DNA of 64,000 nt from Ceratotherium simum simum (Eukaryota; Chordata; Mammalia; Perissodactyla; Rhinocerotidae). A model generated the notes under the pieces. It was not told the DNA's origin and did no database searches. It saw only the letters and a program-made list of their open reading frames with translations. Positions 12,701 to 26,890 of the stretch are shown in pieces. Made by a program: the position numbers and the translations under genes. How positions within the stretch are numbered: position 1 is the first letter of the stretch; each line of letters starts with the position of its first letter. The stretch is taken from assembly GCF_000283155.1 (NCBI RefSeq), contig NW_004454179.1, positions 9,825,723 through 9,889,722 of the forward strand, written 5' to 3'.

Positions 12701-15700
12701 CAAGAAATAATCATGTGATAGGAAAGCAAGGCCTCTCTTTAAACAGGAAAAAGCATTGTTATCCTCATTTTTCAGATACGGCAACCAAATCTCAGAGCAT
12801 TGATCTGCCTAAGAGCCCAAAGTTAGATAAGAAAACAGTCTTATTACTCTCACCTAAAGCCTCACCGAAAGCAGCCTATTTACAGGCCACCTGAGTATGA
12901 GACTGAGTTAGGTAGGGCTCTACCCAGGTAACTAAGGACAGCCACAGAGTTAGAGGTCAGTCTTTTGAACACAACATGATTTTAAATTCTTTTCCTTCCA
13001 CTGTCCTTAGATAAGCCATACAAAATTAATACTTATGTTTCTCCAATGCCTTACATCATTACATGCAAATGATTAAAACTATCTCTGCTGGAAATGCTTA
13101 CTACACAAGTAAAGCATTAACTTTCCTTTAATATACGACAATCTTTTATGTTTAAAAAAGGTGGGGGGATGAGAAGGGAATCTTCAAGTTGACACGGATT
13201 TACAATACAAGTATACCAAGTGAGACCTTCCATTCCTTCCCAGTCTAGGCAGATTTCACACTATGACACCTGCCACTAATAGCAACAGCAGAAACTTAGG
13301 ATGAAAATCCTAAGGTAGACATTTACTTTTACACAAGTATATGTCAAACTGGGGTACGTGATCATGGCATCCCACTACCAAAGCTGAGCCAAAAGGAAGC
13401 AAAAGAAAGGGAGAGGAAATACAACTTCAATTAAACTTTTTGTTCACTCAAATATTTAATGAGTGCCTACTGTGGTACATACTATTGAGTGTGTTGTGGT
13501 GGTAGTGGGTATGCAAATTGAGTAATTTATGATCCTTGCCCTCCATAGGATAATAGGCAAATAGAAGATATTAAGAAACATTAAGAGAACTAAAACACAA
13601 GGCAAAATGCAATAGGTACTATAATAATGTATCGTGCAGATTCCAAAGGAGACTACTTGGTGGGAGGAAAGGGGTGCTTTATAAGGAGGCACTATTTGAG
13701 CTAAACTTTGAAAAAGAAAAAGGATTAGAACAAGAAAAGAATGAAAGAAGAAAGGTTCTTCTAGGCAGAAAACAACTAGGCAGGCAGAGGCAGAGGGGTA
13801 GAAAGAAATGAGCATAATCAGAGGATATAAGTAATCCAGTTCAAATGTACATAAAATGATGATGCCCCCTTAGGGCATAATAGGAGATAAAGCTGGAAGT
13901 GTAGGATGAAAAAAAAACAAGATAGATTCTGAATACCAGTGTAAGGGTTTGGACTTTATTCAACAAGCAAAAAGGAACTATGGAAGGCTTTCTAAATTGA
14001 GAATCTGAATTGTTAAAACATTCAACAGATAAATCTGACAAAATAATTTGGATATGTAGATTGAAGGAGAAGGAATAGTCAGATAGTCAAAGTTTCTCAC
14101 CCAGGTAGGTGGAAAGGCGATAGTGCAAGTAACAGGCACAGGAAAAGCTGCAGAAGTGGATTTAATGGAGCAAATGTGTTCAGTATTTAATAAATTAAGT
14201 CTTGGGTGCCAATGGGGTCACCAGGTATAGTTATATGGCAGTTATAAATACTCTGCAGAAAAGTCACAAAGGAGGAGATAAATTTGGGAGTCATCCGTAT
14301 CTAGGTTATAGTTAAAGTTATACAACTGAAGAGACTGCCAAAGAAAAGGAAGAAAACTACTATGGAAAAAGAGAAAACCAAGGAGTGACTCTTAGGATAT
14401 AGTTACACTTAAGGTCATGAACGAGGAGGCAAAAAAGGATTAATTCAATACTCCTGTTTCACCATTATCTTCAGTGGCAAGTTCAGTATACTTTTTCAAG
14501 TTTTCTACATATTTACAGTTTTTCATAATAAATAATTGGAAAAATATGCAATCAGACTCTCTACACTGTTTTTTTTAAGGGAAAGAAATATTTCAGTAAC
14601 TGTTTTGTTGATTTCTTTTTTAAATGAAAATCAAACAGACATCATTCCCTCCCCAAACAATATAATAAACACCTTAGAAACATATCCTACAATGATACCA
14701 AGTATTTCAGGCTTCTGTGTTCATGACAGTCTCCCACCTGTAAATCATTCCCCCTTGCCCATTCCCCTGATTAACTCTTACTTATCCTTCAAAATTCAGT
14801 CCTATTATCATGCCTAGGAAGCATCCCTGAACTACTATGAATAGTACCCTACAGATACCTTATTCTGCACAACCTCACAATAATATTGATCCTTTAAAGA
14901 ACATATTACTTGTACTTGAGCTAAAAAGAAAAAAAGATAAATAAATAAATACATTTGTCCAGATTCACAGATAGGTAAACAGCGGTGCCACAAACTGTTA
15001 CTAAAATCTATAGACCACAAAACACATAACGAAGACTCTTTCCCCATGCCCTATGACAAGCAGATGCTCACAGACTCCTTCAAAGCAGTAACGACGCTAC
15101 AATTACCATGACAAGTCTGAAAAAAATCCGAGATAAACAACCAAAAATTTTTGGAGGCAACAAAGAACTAAAAGGTGTCACCAAGTCCTGTTTGGCTGAC
15201 ACATTGAGGGATGATTTATTCCTTGTCACAGTGGAAGAAAACCAAATCAAGAAGCCAGATATCTTTTCAGTGTTAGCCAAGAACGACATCAATACAGCCT
15301 CAAGTTCCCATTTAATAAAGTATGCCAAGATTAGAGCAAAACCTTATATGATTATACTTTCTCATTTCAATTTTAGAAACCGTATCTACTACAAGCAATC
15401 AATATGGAAAAGACAACAGATGAGAGTTGTTTCTGGGTATACAGCATAATAGAACCTCTCGTTCATATCAGTGAATATTTACTGAGAACCTGGTACATCC
15501 CTGCTTTATACAGATTGCTGGGGTAGGGGTGGCATGGTGGTAGGGTGGGTGATTGTTAATAAAAGTAGTAAAAACGAACCCAGCATTGAAGAAGATAATC
15601 TATATGGACGCATGAGTGGAAGATGAGAAACAATTAGGGAATATAGTAAATAAGATTAAATGACAAACTGTGTGGCAGAGACCATTCGGAGAGAAAGGAA

Positions 15701-18700
15701 GTTGAATATGTGCCAGTGTAGGTGAGGAGATACACAGAGATAGAGATCATTCTGGGTAGAAAGATAGCACTTGTCAAAGAATAAAAATAGATAATGGGCT
15801 TGATGGCATAAGGAGCAGTGACAAGCTGGTCCCGAGCGAAGGGTAAGAGAAGCAGTCAAGGGTAACAAGGCAAGCACTTGGTTGGGGTAGACCTGCATTA
15901 GGAAAGCCCAAAAAAGCCAAGCAGATCAGTTTAGACTTGACTTGGTAGGCAAGAAAGAACTATGTTAGTTTGTTGGACAGGAGAATAAAAAAGCATTTTC
16001 AGAAGATGAGATGGGCAGTTCATGCTGCATGGACTGTAGGATGGGGAGGAAGTATTGAGGCATGAAAGCCGGGTAGGAAACCTTCCTCACCAAAACAAAT
16101 ACAGTATGATTTGACTTAAATTTATGAGGTGATAATGGCACCAGTACGAGAAAAGGGAAAATCCTAAAGATGCTTCAAAGGAGTAGTCAACGAAGACAAC
16201 ACAGAAACAAAACTGAGAAGGCTTACTAAAGAAATAAAAACGCATCAGCTCTAAGAATATAATTGTCTTTTTCAAATAAGTATCAGGAAAAGATTATTAA
16301 AATATATTTATGCTCATTTTCCAAATAAACTTGTTAACTTCAATGCAAGTCTTATGAAGTTGACCCCATTCAAACTAACCTTCAAATTCAGAATGTGATC
16401 CATTAATAAAAAACATCTTGGCTGCTTCAAAGTTAGATCAACAGGTCCTCCTCTCTGCTGAGGATCCCAATTCAGCATCAACTGTAGCCAGTGTTCCATG
16501 GGTTCTACTATTAAACTAGAAAACATACAAAAATAGGGCGAAAATCATTATGTTCCAATTTTCCTTCAGTGTTATAAAAAAGGTAATTTTATAGGTTGTC
16601 CATGTCCTTTCTCATTACTTGTCTGTACCATTTTGTATCTTATTTTAAAATAATTTATAAAATGACAGGGGACAAACTTTTTTCCATAAAAAACAATCCA
16701 AAACCCAAATATGTAAGTTAGTTACTGGCAACTCCAACAGGTGAGTCTAGTTCCCTTCTCCAAGGCACCCATTTACTTCATTATCCCAGAGTCTTCTTAG
16801 CACCTAAGTCAACCAGTTGAATGGCAGCAATTCTGGTTTCCACCAGAACTGTGCTGTCCAACATGGTAGCCACTAGTCACAAGTGGCTATTGGCATGTAC
16901 CCTTCAGTTAATTAAAATTTAAAATTCAGTTCATCAGTGACACTACCCACCTTTCAAGTGCTCAATAGCTTCATGTGGCCAGCACAGACATAAAATGTTT
17001 CTATCATCACAGAAAGTTCTACTGGATAATGCTACTTAAAACAGACAACTCTACTGTTACTTTTACAACCCTAAAGAAACTGAGGTGAACTTCCTCAACT
17101 AAAATATACTTACCTACAAAGGCTATTTGGTTGAGGTAAATGGCTACTAAACTGAACTTCTCCTGTCATCTCTTCACATGCAAATATACATTTTGGATCC
17201 TTCTTCTTAATCTTCTCATGCCTACAAAAACAAAAACTACCTCAGTTGACAACCTGATTCTCATAAACACTCTAAGATTTTTTGCCATTTAATTTTATTC
17301 AATCACATGTTTAAAAAGCAATTATACCATTTAAAGGGGGTGGGGGGAATGCAGGCAACTGAAAATTTCCATTCCCATTAAGGACAACAAACTTCTCTTC
17401 CATTTCTTACCAGGTAAACGGCTGCAGATGATGCAAAAAAGGCCTATATCCAGCAATACATTCAAACACCATGGTCCCAAAGCTCCAATAATCAACAGTG
17501 GCTGTGTAAGGCTTATTCTCAAAGAGTTCTGGGGCCTTAAAAAGGGAAAACGCTTTAAACGTCAACACTACCAGAGAAAAGCTACTTTATTTTTGAACTA
17601 CTATATTTATGACCTTCAGAAATAAGAACGAGAATCTTGTACCCTTAAATTCAAAGAAATAATACATGTCTTACCAGATACTGCAATGTTCCCACAAAAG
17701 ATGTACACAGGCTTCCTTGATCAACATCTTTGGCATATCCCAGATCAATTATTTTATGCAAAATCTGCAAAATAATAAGTATTAAATGGTTGAGAATTTT
17801 GAAAAGGAAAGACAACAATGTCCTTCTAAGGCTGGTGGTGAAGAGCTTGGGCTCTGGAGTAACACAAACGTATTTCAAGCCTGAGCTCTACCACTTAACT
17901 AACCTTGTGATCTTGGTCAAGTTACTTACCTTCACTCAGTTTCCCATATAGCAGTAATACTAACAATCCCTACTTCACAGAATTGTTATTACGATTCAGT
18001 GAAACAGTAAAAGAAAAGAATTTAACACAGTGCTTGGGACATGGTAAAAACTAAATATAGATTGGCTATTAATTTTTATTTTGGTATATTCACAATAAGC
18101 TTGATCCATTAAGGATCAAGGTAAAGGTAAGTGTGACTTAGAAGAAGCATCATATCATCTTAAAGTAGATCAATGTGAATAAACACCTAACTTCAAGAAT
18201 ATCCTGAAGTCTTTGGACACACAGAAAAAGCAGAGATAGTTGGTGCCAAGCATACATGAAGAGCTCCTAACAGAAGCATCATCATCAAGGTTTCATCACC
18301 TCTAGCTGACCACCATCTTCACTAACTAAACAGGACACAACCCAATTCAAGGTTCAGACTCTTGGCTTTACGTCTTTATTGGAATGGAACTTGGGTGCTA
18401 GCAGCAAGAAAACTCTCAAATTATTCCGATAAAAACAAATATTTCAGGAGTCAATTCACAATTTCTGGTTCTTCTCAAGATAATTCATTTAGGAATCTGA
18501 GAAATCAAGGTTTTGAATTTTAATTAAATATGGAACTTAGGACTTTGGGGAGGAAAATGAGGCTTTTTTCCTTAAATAAGAAATATACTTAAGTAAACAT
18601 ACCTTTTTTTCTTGAAATAAAGCAGACCCAGGATGTGTGTGTTTTTTGGATGTGCTTTATAAGGATTAACAAATTATTTACTCACTGCCTACTCTCTGCT

Positions 18701-21700
18701 AGATCCTATGCTAGAAAAACAGAAGTGAACCAGACAGGTGCTGTTCCTTCTCTAATGGAGCTACTGTGTTAGCAGAGGAGACCAATAACTAAACACAAAA
18801 CCACAGTTCAGTGTAGTGAGGGCTGGGATAGAAAAAGTATAGAGTGCTGTGAGTATACAGGAAGGGCACCAAACCTCAAAGACTAACTACATCAGGGAGA
18901 CTGTACTCATTGGCATGGAACACTTCTTCAGGTTTCACCTACCTTTCCACCAACATCCTGAAGAACTATGTTTTCAGGTTTTAGATCACGATGTATAATT
19001 TTGTTTTCATGCAAATATCGGATTCCAGACCCTAAATAAAGTTTAAAATGTATTTTGAAGTAATAGAAAACACTAAATTAAAAAAAAATTCATCTCACAT
19101 TTTGTACAGATGTGCCCTGATGCTCAAACTTATATGAACCATCATAACTACTCAATTAACGATATTATAGCAGTTCAGATCTTCTCCACAGAAAATCCAG
19201 TAACATTAAACAAGTACTGCAGAATTATAATACATGCTCATTTAACTTATGAGAATTAACATTAAAAAGAAATGGAACAAGCAATTGAGAAAATCCCTAT
19301 ATTTACCCTAGTAGCCTTTTCCTCCCACCTAAATCACCCTCTTCAACTAGATTTTGGCCTCCATGACCTAGGAAAAATGACACCATTTTTTTGTCAGCAA
19401 TTGGAACATCTATTAGTCAAAAATGGACTTCTAGCCAAAACCAAAAAATAAATAACAAAATATCCTAGTTTTAACTTAGCATCAACAGTAATAAATTTTT
19501 CTAATAATTTCTTATAGATGTTAAAAATCTATGCTTTGTATAGTACATTGGCAATTTTCCTTAATTCCCAACTAGTAACAGAATCTTTTATAGACCAAAG
19601 GGGCATTAAATTATGATGGTATTTTCATATTGATTACATACCTATATCACTCAGTAAAGAAAGTATCTGGCTTTCTTTAAGTCCACAGCAATTTTCTGGT
19701 TTGTTGAGTAGCTGGAAAAAAAAAAAAGAAGTCTAAAAATGTATACTGCCAATATTGCTGGGCAATAATAGCAACACATTAATCACTATATTCTAATAGA
19801 ATATTCAAATAAGAAAATAAGTCATGATTAAGAAAATATAGGGGGCCAGCCCAGTGGCATAGTGGTTACGTTCGTGCTCTCTGCTTTGGCAGGCTCAGGT
19901 TCACGGGTTCAGATCCCGGTGCAGACCTACATCAAGCCATGCTGTGGCAGCATCCCACACACAAAACAGAGGAAGATTGGCACGGATATTAGTTCAGGAA
20001 CAATCTTCCTCAAGCAAAAAGAGGAAGATGGGCAAGAGATGTTAGCTGAGAGCCAATCTTCCTCACCAGAAAAAAATAACAATAAAATAAAACTAAGAAA
20101 ATATAAGAGGAAATTACCAAATCCATACTGAGGACGTGTAAATTTCATGACAAGGCTTATTCAAGTAAAGATAAAGGGGGAAAGTGTTTGAAATTGAAAA
20201 ATGTTGAAAAATCTCACAGATATATATAAAAATAGCCTACAGCAGATTTAAAATGAGATAGGAAAGAAAGATTTGAAATAGAGAAAACAACTTTTTTATA
20301 AACACCTTAAACATTGATATTTTGATCTAACACCATCGATATAGTCCCTACAACCACTACCACTAACAAAAAAAAAAACGCACGCTCTAAATCAGGGGTC
20401 ATGGGCCAGCCCGGTGGCTTAGCGGTTAAGTGTGCACACTCCGCTACTGGCGGCCCGGGTTCGGATCCCGGGCGCACACCGACGCACCGATTCTCCAGCC
20501 NNNNNNNNNNNNNNNNNNNNNNNNNNNNNNNNNNNNNNNNNNNNNNNNNNNNNNNNNNNNNNNNNNNNNNNNNNNNNNNNNNNNNNNNNNNNNNNNNNNN
20601 AAAAAGAGGAGGATTAGCATGGATGTTAGCTCAGGGCTGATCTTCCTCACAAAAAATAAATAAACAAATAAATAAATAAATCAGGGGTCAGCAAACATTC
20701 CCTGTAAAGGACCAGGCAGTAAATACATCAGGCTTTGCAGGCCATACAGTCTCTGTCACAACTATTCAGCTCTACCGCTGTAGTAAGAAAACATCCATAA
20801 AAATAGGTAACAGGCCATAGTTTATTGACCCTTATTCAAGATTATCACCTTGAATGTCATTCAAACACTGCTAAAGTTCATGATTCACTATGTCGTCATT
20901 TCAAGACAACCACACTACCTTCCGAAGGTCTCCTCCCGAACAGTATTCCATTGCCAGAAGAGGCACATCATTAATCAAAAAATTCAATTCCTCAGGAACA
21001 TCACAGGCCTTTACAACATTGGCGTGGTTCAACCTAACAAGAAGGGGAAAAATTTATAATCAAAAATTTTTTCCAATGAAAAGAAACTGGGTTTGAAATG
21101 GTAGTTAATTAGGGGGCAGTGTGGGGAAGAAAAGCTGGCATTATTTATAATATTCTAATTTCTCATATGTATAATTAAAAATTAATAATTTTTAAAAAGA
21201 AAATATAGATAAAAATACTATGACTATTACTACTATTACATTTCTATGTGCCAAGTAGTAAGCAATTTACATACACTAACTCATTTACTTGTCACAATAA
21301 TCCTACTATAGGTAGATTTATTAATAGTCTCATCACACAGGAGATAACTGAAGCACGAATTGGTTAAGTAACATAAGATCACACAGCAAGTAGGTGGTCA
21401 AGTAAGGATTCAAATCTGGCAGTCTGGCTCCAAAGCCTATATCATACTGCCTCTCCCATAATCACTTACAACATCACCCAGAGGTGAACACTATTAAAAT
21501 TTTAGCATAATTCCTTCCAGTTTTTAATCTGTGCACAAATACATTTTTTTCAATAAATACTGAATCACACTATACATTGTTTTCTAACATCTTTTTTTTA
21601 TCTTAACAATATATCATCCTAGCCATCATAATCATCATCATCATTATGCTCAGTGGTTCTTAAAACTGGAACAGATTCCCAGGTATTAGGCACCTAAAGA

Positions 21701-24700
21701 AACAGAATCTCCATTAGTAGGGCCTGAGAATTTATACTGCTAACAAGCTTTCCTGGTGATTCTGCCACACAGCCAAGTTTGAGAACCACTAAAGTGAACT
21801 GAAACAGACACTGAAGTCAGAAAGTGCTTATTTCAAATCCAGACTCTATTACCTACCAGATGTATGACTGTATGAGCCTCAACTTCCTCATTTATAAAAT
21901 AGGGATAATACCTAAATACAGGGTTGCTGTGACAACTAGAAGAATTATTTGCAAAGCACTTAGCACACTACCTGTGGAGATTTTTAAACATGTCCACTTC
22001 TCCCTTCAAGAGCTTAATTCTCCTCCCCTTGAGTGTAGGCCGTACTTAGTGACTCATTTCTAACAAACAGAATGTGATAGAAAGGATGGAGTGTGACTTC
22101 CGAGGAAAGATCATAAAAGATATGTCAGCTTTCATCTTGCTCTCTCTCAGATCACCCACTTTGGGGAAAGATAGCTGCCATGTCATGAAGACTTTCAAGC
22201 TTCCCTGTGGAGAGGCCCACGGGGTGAGGAACGGGTGCCTCAAACCAACAGTCATATTTATGAACTTGGAAGTGCATACCCCAGCCCCACTCAAACCTGT
22301 GGATGACTGAAGCTCCAGTTAACATTTTGGGATGTTTCAGGAGGGATCTCCCAAGTCAGAACCACCCAGCTAAGTCACTCCCAAATTCCTAAACCACAGA
22401 AACTGTGAGATACTAAATGTTTGTTGGTTTAAGCCACTAAGTTTTGGGGTAATTTTTTACATAGCAATAGATATACCATTAAACAATAGCTGAGAGTAAA
22501 GAAATGAGTAGTGATTGTTAACTAGAAAGTGTAACAGATGAGCATTGCCCAAGATCCAGAAGAAGAGTCTGATAATACCTAGCTGACTCTTTAAACTAAA
22601 CTTACTTAGTAATATGATGTTATTTGAAATAGAACATATATTTAATGAGAAAGAGAAAAATATGTTCCCAAAAAGATCCTCAGAAGAGTGGATTGCTGGC
22701 CTCCTTCCCTATACTGACATCTGGCTGGGCTGCAGAACTGGGGAAATATAAGTCATCAAGCACACTTACTTCTTCATGATCTGGATTTCATGGCACCACC
22801 GTTCTCTGTTTTTGGTACTTAGCTCTAGGCGACAAGACTTAATTGCTATTTTGAGATCAAGTTCCTGGCAAAATAGAAAATCAACAGAAAAAAATATAAA
22901 TTAGGTTCTTGTGCATATTTACTTGCTATCAAAGAACGGGGAAACAAAACTCCTTAGCTTTATTAATTAAACAGTCATGTTGTCACTTAACAACAGGAGA
23001 CACATTCTGAGAAACGTGTCGTTAGGCGATTTCGTCATCGTGCGAACATCATAGAGTGTAGTTACACAAACCTAGATGGTGTAGCCTACTCCACATCTGG
23101 GCTATATAGTGCTAATCATATGGGACCACTATCGTATATGCGGTCTGTTGTTGATCAAAATATTATGTGGTGCATGACTGTATTTATCTACAGCTCTCTT
23201 GAGCCAAAGCTTTTGCTAGATAAACCATGAGACTACTAAACCAATGCTTTAAAACTAACCTTCAAATACACCAAAGCACACAAGCAAAAAGTGACTGAGG
23301 CTGATCCCATAACAGGTCTCTTTAGAACACTGTCTCATATATATATTGCTAGAAAAACATCTCCCCAACAAACCCTTTTCTGAGTTTAGTCAAGAAGCTA
23401 ACAAGGGCCCCATCTTCCAGCATAACCAGAATGAAGAGGATAACTCAGGGCTCCCTGGCCTCAACAGCAAGAAATAGTTTTAATATGACCAAATCTAACA
23501 CAAAAAAACTCCAAAATTAGTTCCTAATCTTTGCATTTCAAATGACATAAAAAAAATCCTAACAATGATTGTACTTCTGTTTCCATACCTATAAAATGAA
23601 CCTAGCAGCTTTTGCCTATGACTAGTAATTTAGCCAATTCTGACTGAAATCAAACACAACCTGACGCACATTACAGGAAATAGCCAGACCTCATCACATT
23701 GTGGCAACAGTAATAATGCAGCCCAGGACAGCAGTCAGGACCAAACAGGAGGAAAAAAAAATACATAGTCCAGGAAGCAAGACATAACTTCTATGGGATA
23801 GTCTAAATGGGGGTATGGGAGAAGAAGCTAGAAATAAGATAGTGGAAGTACAGGGAGAGAAGAAAGGACAGACTACAATCTAGCCTAACCACAGTCCTCA
23901 CTCCCTTCACCCTTTCTTTTTTTTTGAGCAGATACCTGGTTGTAGCTAGGTCCCATGTAAGCTTTTACCACCATGGAGACAATCTGGTACAACCATGAAC
24001 AACATTAAGTCCTAAATTCTCATATGAATGAGGCAAGAAGCTATCTATTTCAAAAAGACCGCACCCTATCAGATCCTTCAACTCCTCCGTTTAGATTTCA
24101 CCTACTCTGTGAAGGCCTTCCTTACTCTACCTTTTCAAAAAGAATGTTCCATGGAAAGTTTATACATGTCTGGCCAAAAAAAAAAAAAAAAAAAAAGAGT
24201 TCTATGTTTAAAAAAATGATAATATTCTGGAGATGGACAGTGGTGATGGTCGCACAACAATGTGAATGTACGCAACACCACAGAACTGTACCCTTAACAA
24301 TGGTTAAAACGGTAAATGTTAAGTTACGTGTATTTTACCACAATTTTAAAAATTGGAAAATACTAAGTTAATTTCTTTACTACAGGACTTCTCAGGGCTT
24401 TTAATATGCTACATGGGTTATGAATCTCCAAATGAAGAAATATTATATGCAGCATTTACCCAAATGAAGAAATATTATATGCAGCATTTACCCAATGTAT
24501 TTGACCATAGTATCCTTTTATCAAAGCATTTCATGGGATTTGTTTTTCCAAACACACTTTGAGAAGTGCTACCCTGTTCCCTAGGAAGACTTCTTTGGTT
24601 ATTTTGCCATTCTTCCATGTCACTTTACAAATAACTTCGTTATACAGGTTACCACACTGTACTTAAAGTGCTTCTGTGTCTACCTCACCCACTACACTTG

Positions 24701-26859
24701 AAATCGCCTTAAGGCCAGAAAATACTGTTTTTGTTGATTTGGGCACTATCAGCACCCAGCACAGTAATCAGCTAAATAAACCAGCTCACGTCCTTTTCTC
24801 TTCCTCATTGTGCTTTAAGAAGCGTAAATGAAACACTGGGACGTGGCTTCCATCAAAACACAAAGAGCTTGAAAGCTGTAAATGCAAACCCTAAGTCAGG
24901 CCTGGAAAAGGAATGATGCTGTTCCCAAGCCTTATAACAGAGTATTTCTTCTTTTCTCACTACAGGCTCAGTTGTCAAATGTCCCAGTTTGTGGGAAGGG
25001 CCACTCGACAACTGGAAAGTTCCTGAGAGATTTCTAAGATTCTAGAGGAACCCAAATCTCTTCCATTTAAAAAATGATGAATTCCACAGAGACAGAAAGT
25101 AGAACAGTGGTTGCCAGAGGCTGGGGGAGGAGGAAATGAAAAGTTATTGTTTAATGGGTACAGACCGTCAGTTTGGGAAGATGAAAAAGTTCTGGAAATG
25201 GATGGTGGTGATGGTTGCAAAACAATGTGAATGTACTTAAATGCCACAGACTATACACTTAAAAATGGTTAAAATGGTAAATTTTATGACATATATACTT
25301 TACCACATTTAACAAAAACGTGATGTATTCATCCATCTCCAGCCAGAGGCCAAGAAAAGCAGTCACAAAAGCATGCCAGCATGCGTACTTTTTTTCTTAT
25401 GACCAGGCTGATGGGCAGGCTTAGACAACAAGACCACAGGCAACATTCCGCTACAACTACTTGGCTCCCTCTCTTTTCTCTTTGAGTGCCTTACATCCTC
25501 TCTGATGGTGAGAATTATTAAATTTACTACTTGTCTGCCTGTCAAAGTACTTAATGCCTTAGTCCTTCACCTTCCATTCCCCCTCTCTCCAAAATTTCCT
25601 CCTATGCTCTATCTAGAAACCTGTTTCACAAAATTTCTTCAGTGATATTCGTCTTTGTAACTGCCAAACATACCTATTCCTCCCAGGTAGACTGCCATAT
25701 CCCCTACCTCCCACCCTATATTATGGTCTCTCTACCCACACCCATATTCCTTAAGTCAGCAAATGATGTTTTTCCCTCTTGAATTCATTTCTCCATTCAC
25801 AGGCCAATTGCAAGCACTTTAGTAATATCTTAACTGCTCATTTTGTCCCATATGTTTTTCCATTTGGATTTATCTTTTACAAAAAATCTTCCTAGAACAC
25901 TACTTTTATCTTGTTTCCTTTTTTAAGCCCAATTAATGATGAAGAAGATGATAACAGCAACAATACAGCAGTAGCAGGAGCTAACATTTGAGGGCTTACC
26001 ATGGGCAAGCTACTGTTCTTAGCTTTACATACATTATTATGTTATTTAATTCCCGAACAGACCCAAGATGTATATTAATCACATTAATATAACCATTTTA
26101 CAGATGACAAAACAAAGACTATACTGCAGGGATTATTAGTCCAAGGTCTATACATCTAAAAGGTCTGTGAAAGTCCTTCAAGAGAGCATGAACCCCCTCA
26201 AATGACAATGCATAAGGTTGTGAGGATGTGCATCTGTGCATTTTTATGGGGAAAGGGTTCACAGCTTTTATTGGTATATCAAAAGACACAGAGCTCAAAC
26301 ATGATTATTAGCTGCTGCTTTAACAATGGTTAAACGTTCTCAATTAAATCAAAGCAAAATTCCGGAGTCTGATGTTAGGTGTCTTCACTGATTAGAGCAC
26401 CTCACCCCGATCTATCTTCTTCCCTTGTGAAATCATTATCATTGTCACCAGCTGATCCTCATGCTGTTCCCTACCTGGAACGCATCGCCAACTCCAAAGC
26501 CCACCCAGTGCTTCCAAAAGCTTAGCTGTGGACCCACCGTAAAACCTTCCTTGTCTACCCCAGCCCCTACTGATAATACGACCTCCAAGCACACGCACAC
26601 ATTGCAACAGGCAGCCCCCCCTCTTCAACCATTCGTGCTCACACATACACACTCTGATGTGCATCTGCCTCACACTCCCTGACACTCTCCATATTCAGAG
26701 AGTGACATACGTAATGTCACACTCAGTAAACACTTCGTCACACCTTGACACTCATACCAAGAGTACCCCCTAACAGCTCTATCTCAAACACACTGACCCA
26801 GACCTCAGATACAACCTCGGACTCAGTCACCAGGCTCACAAGCACAATCCATCTGTCTG

Positions 26860-26890
<31 letters not shown>

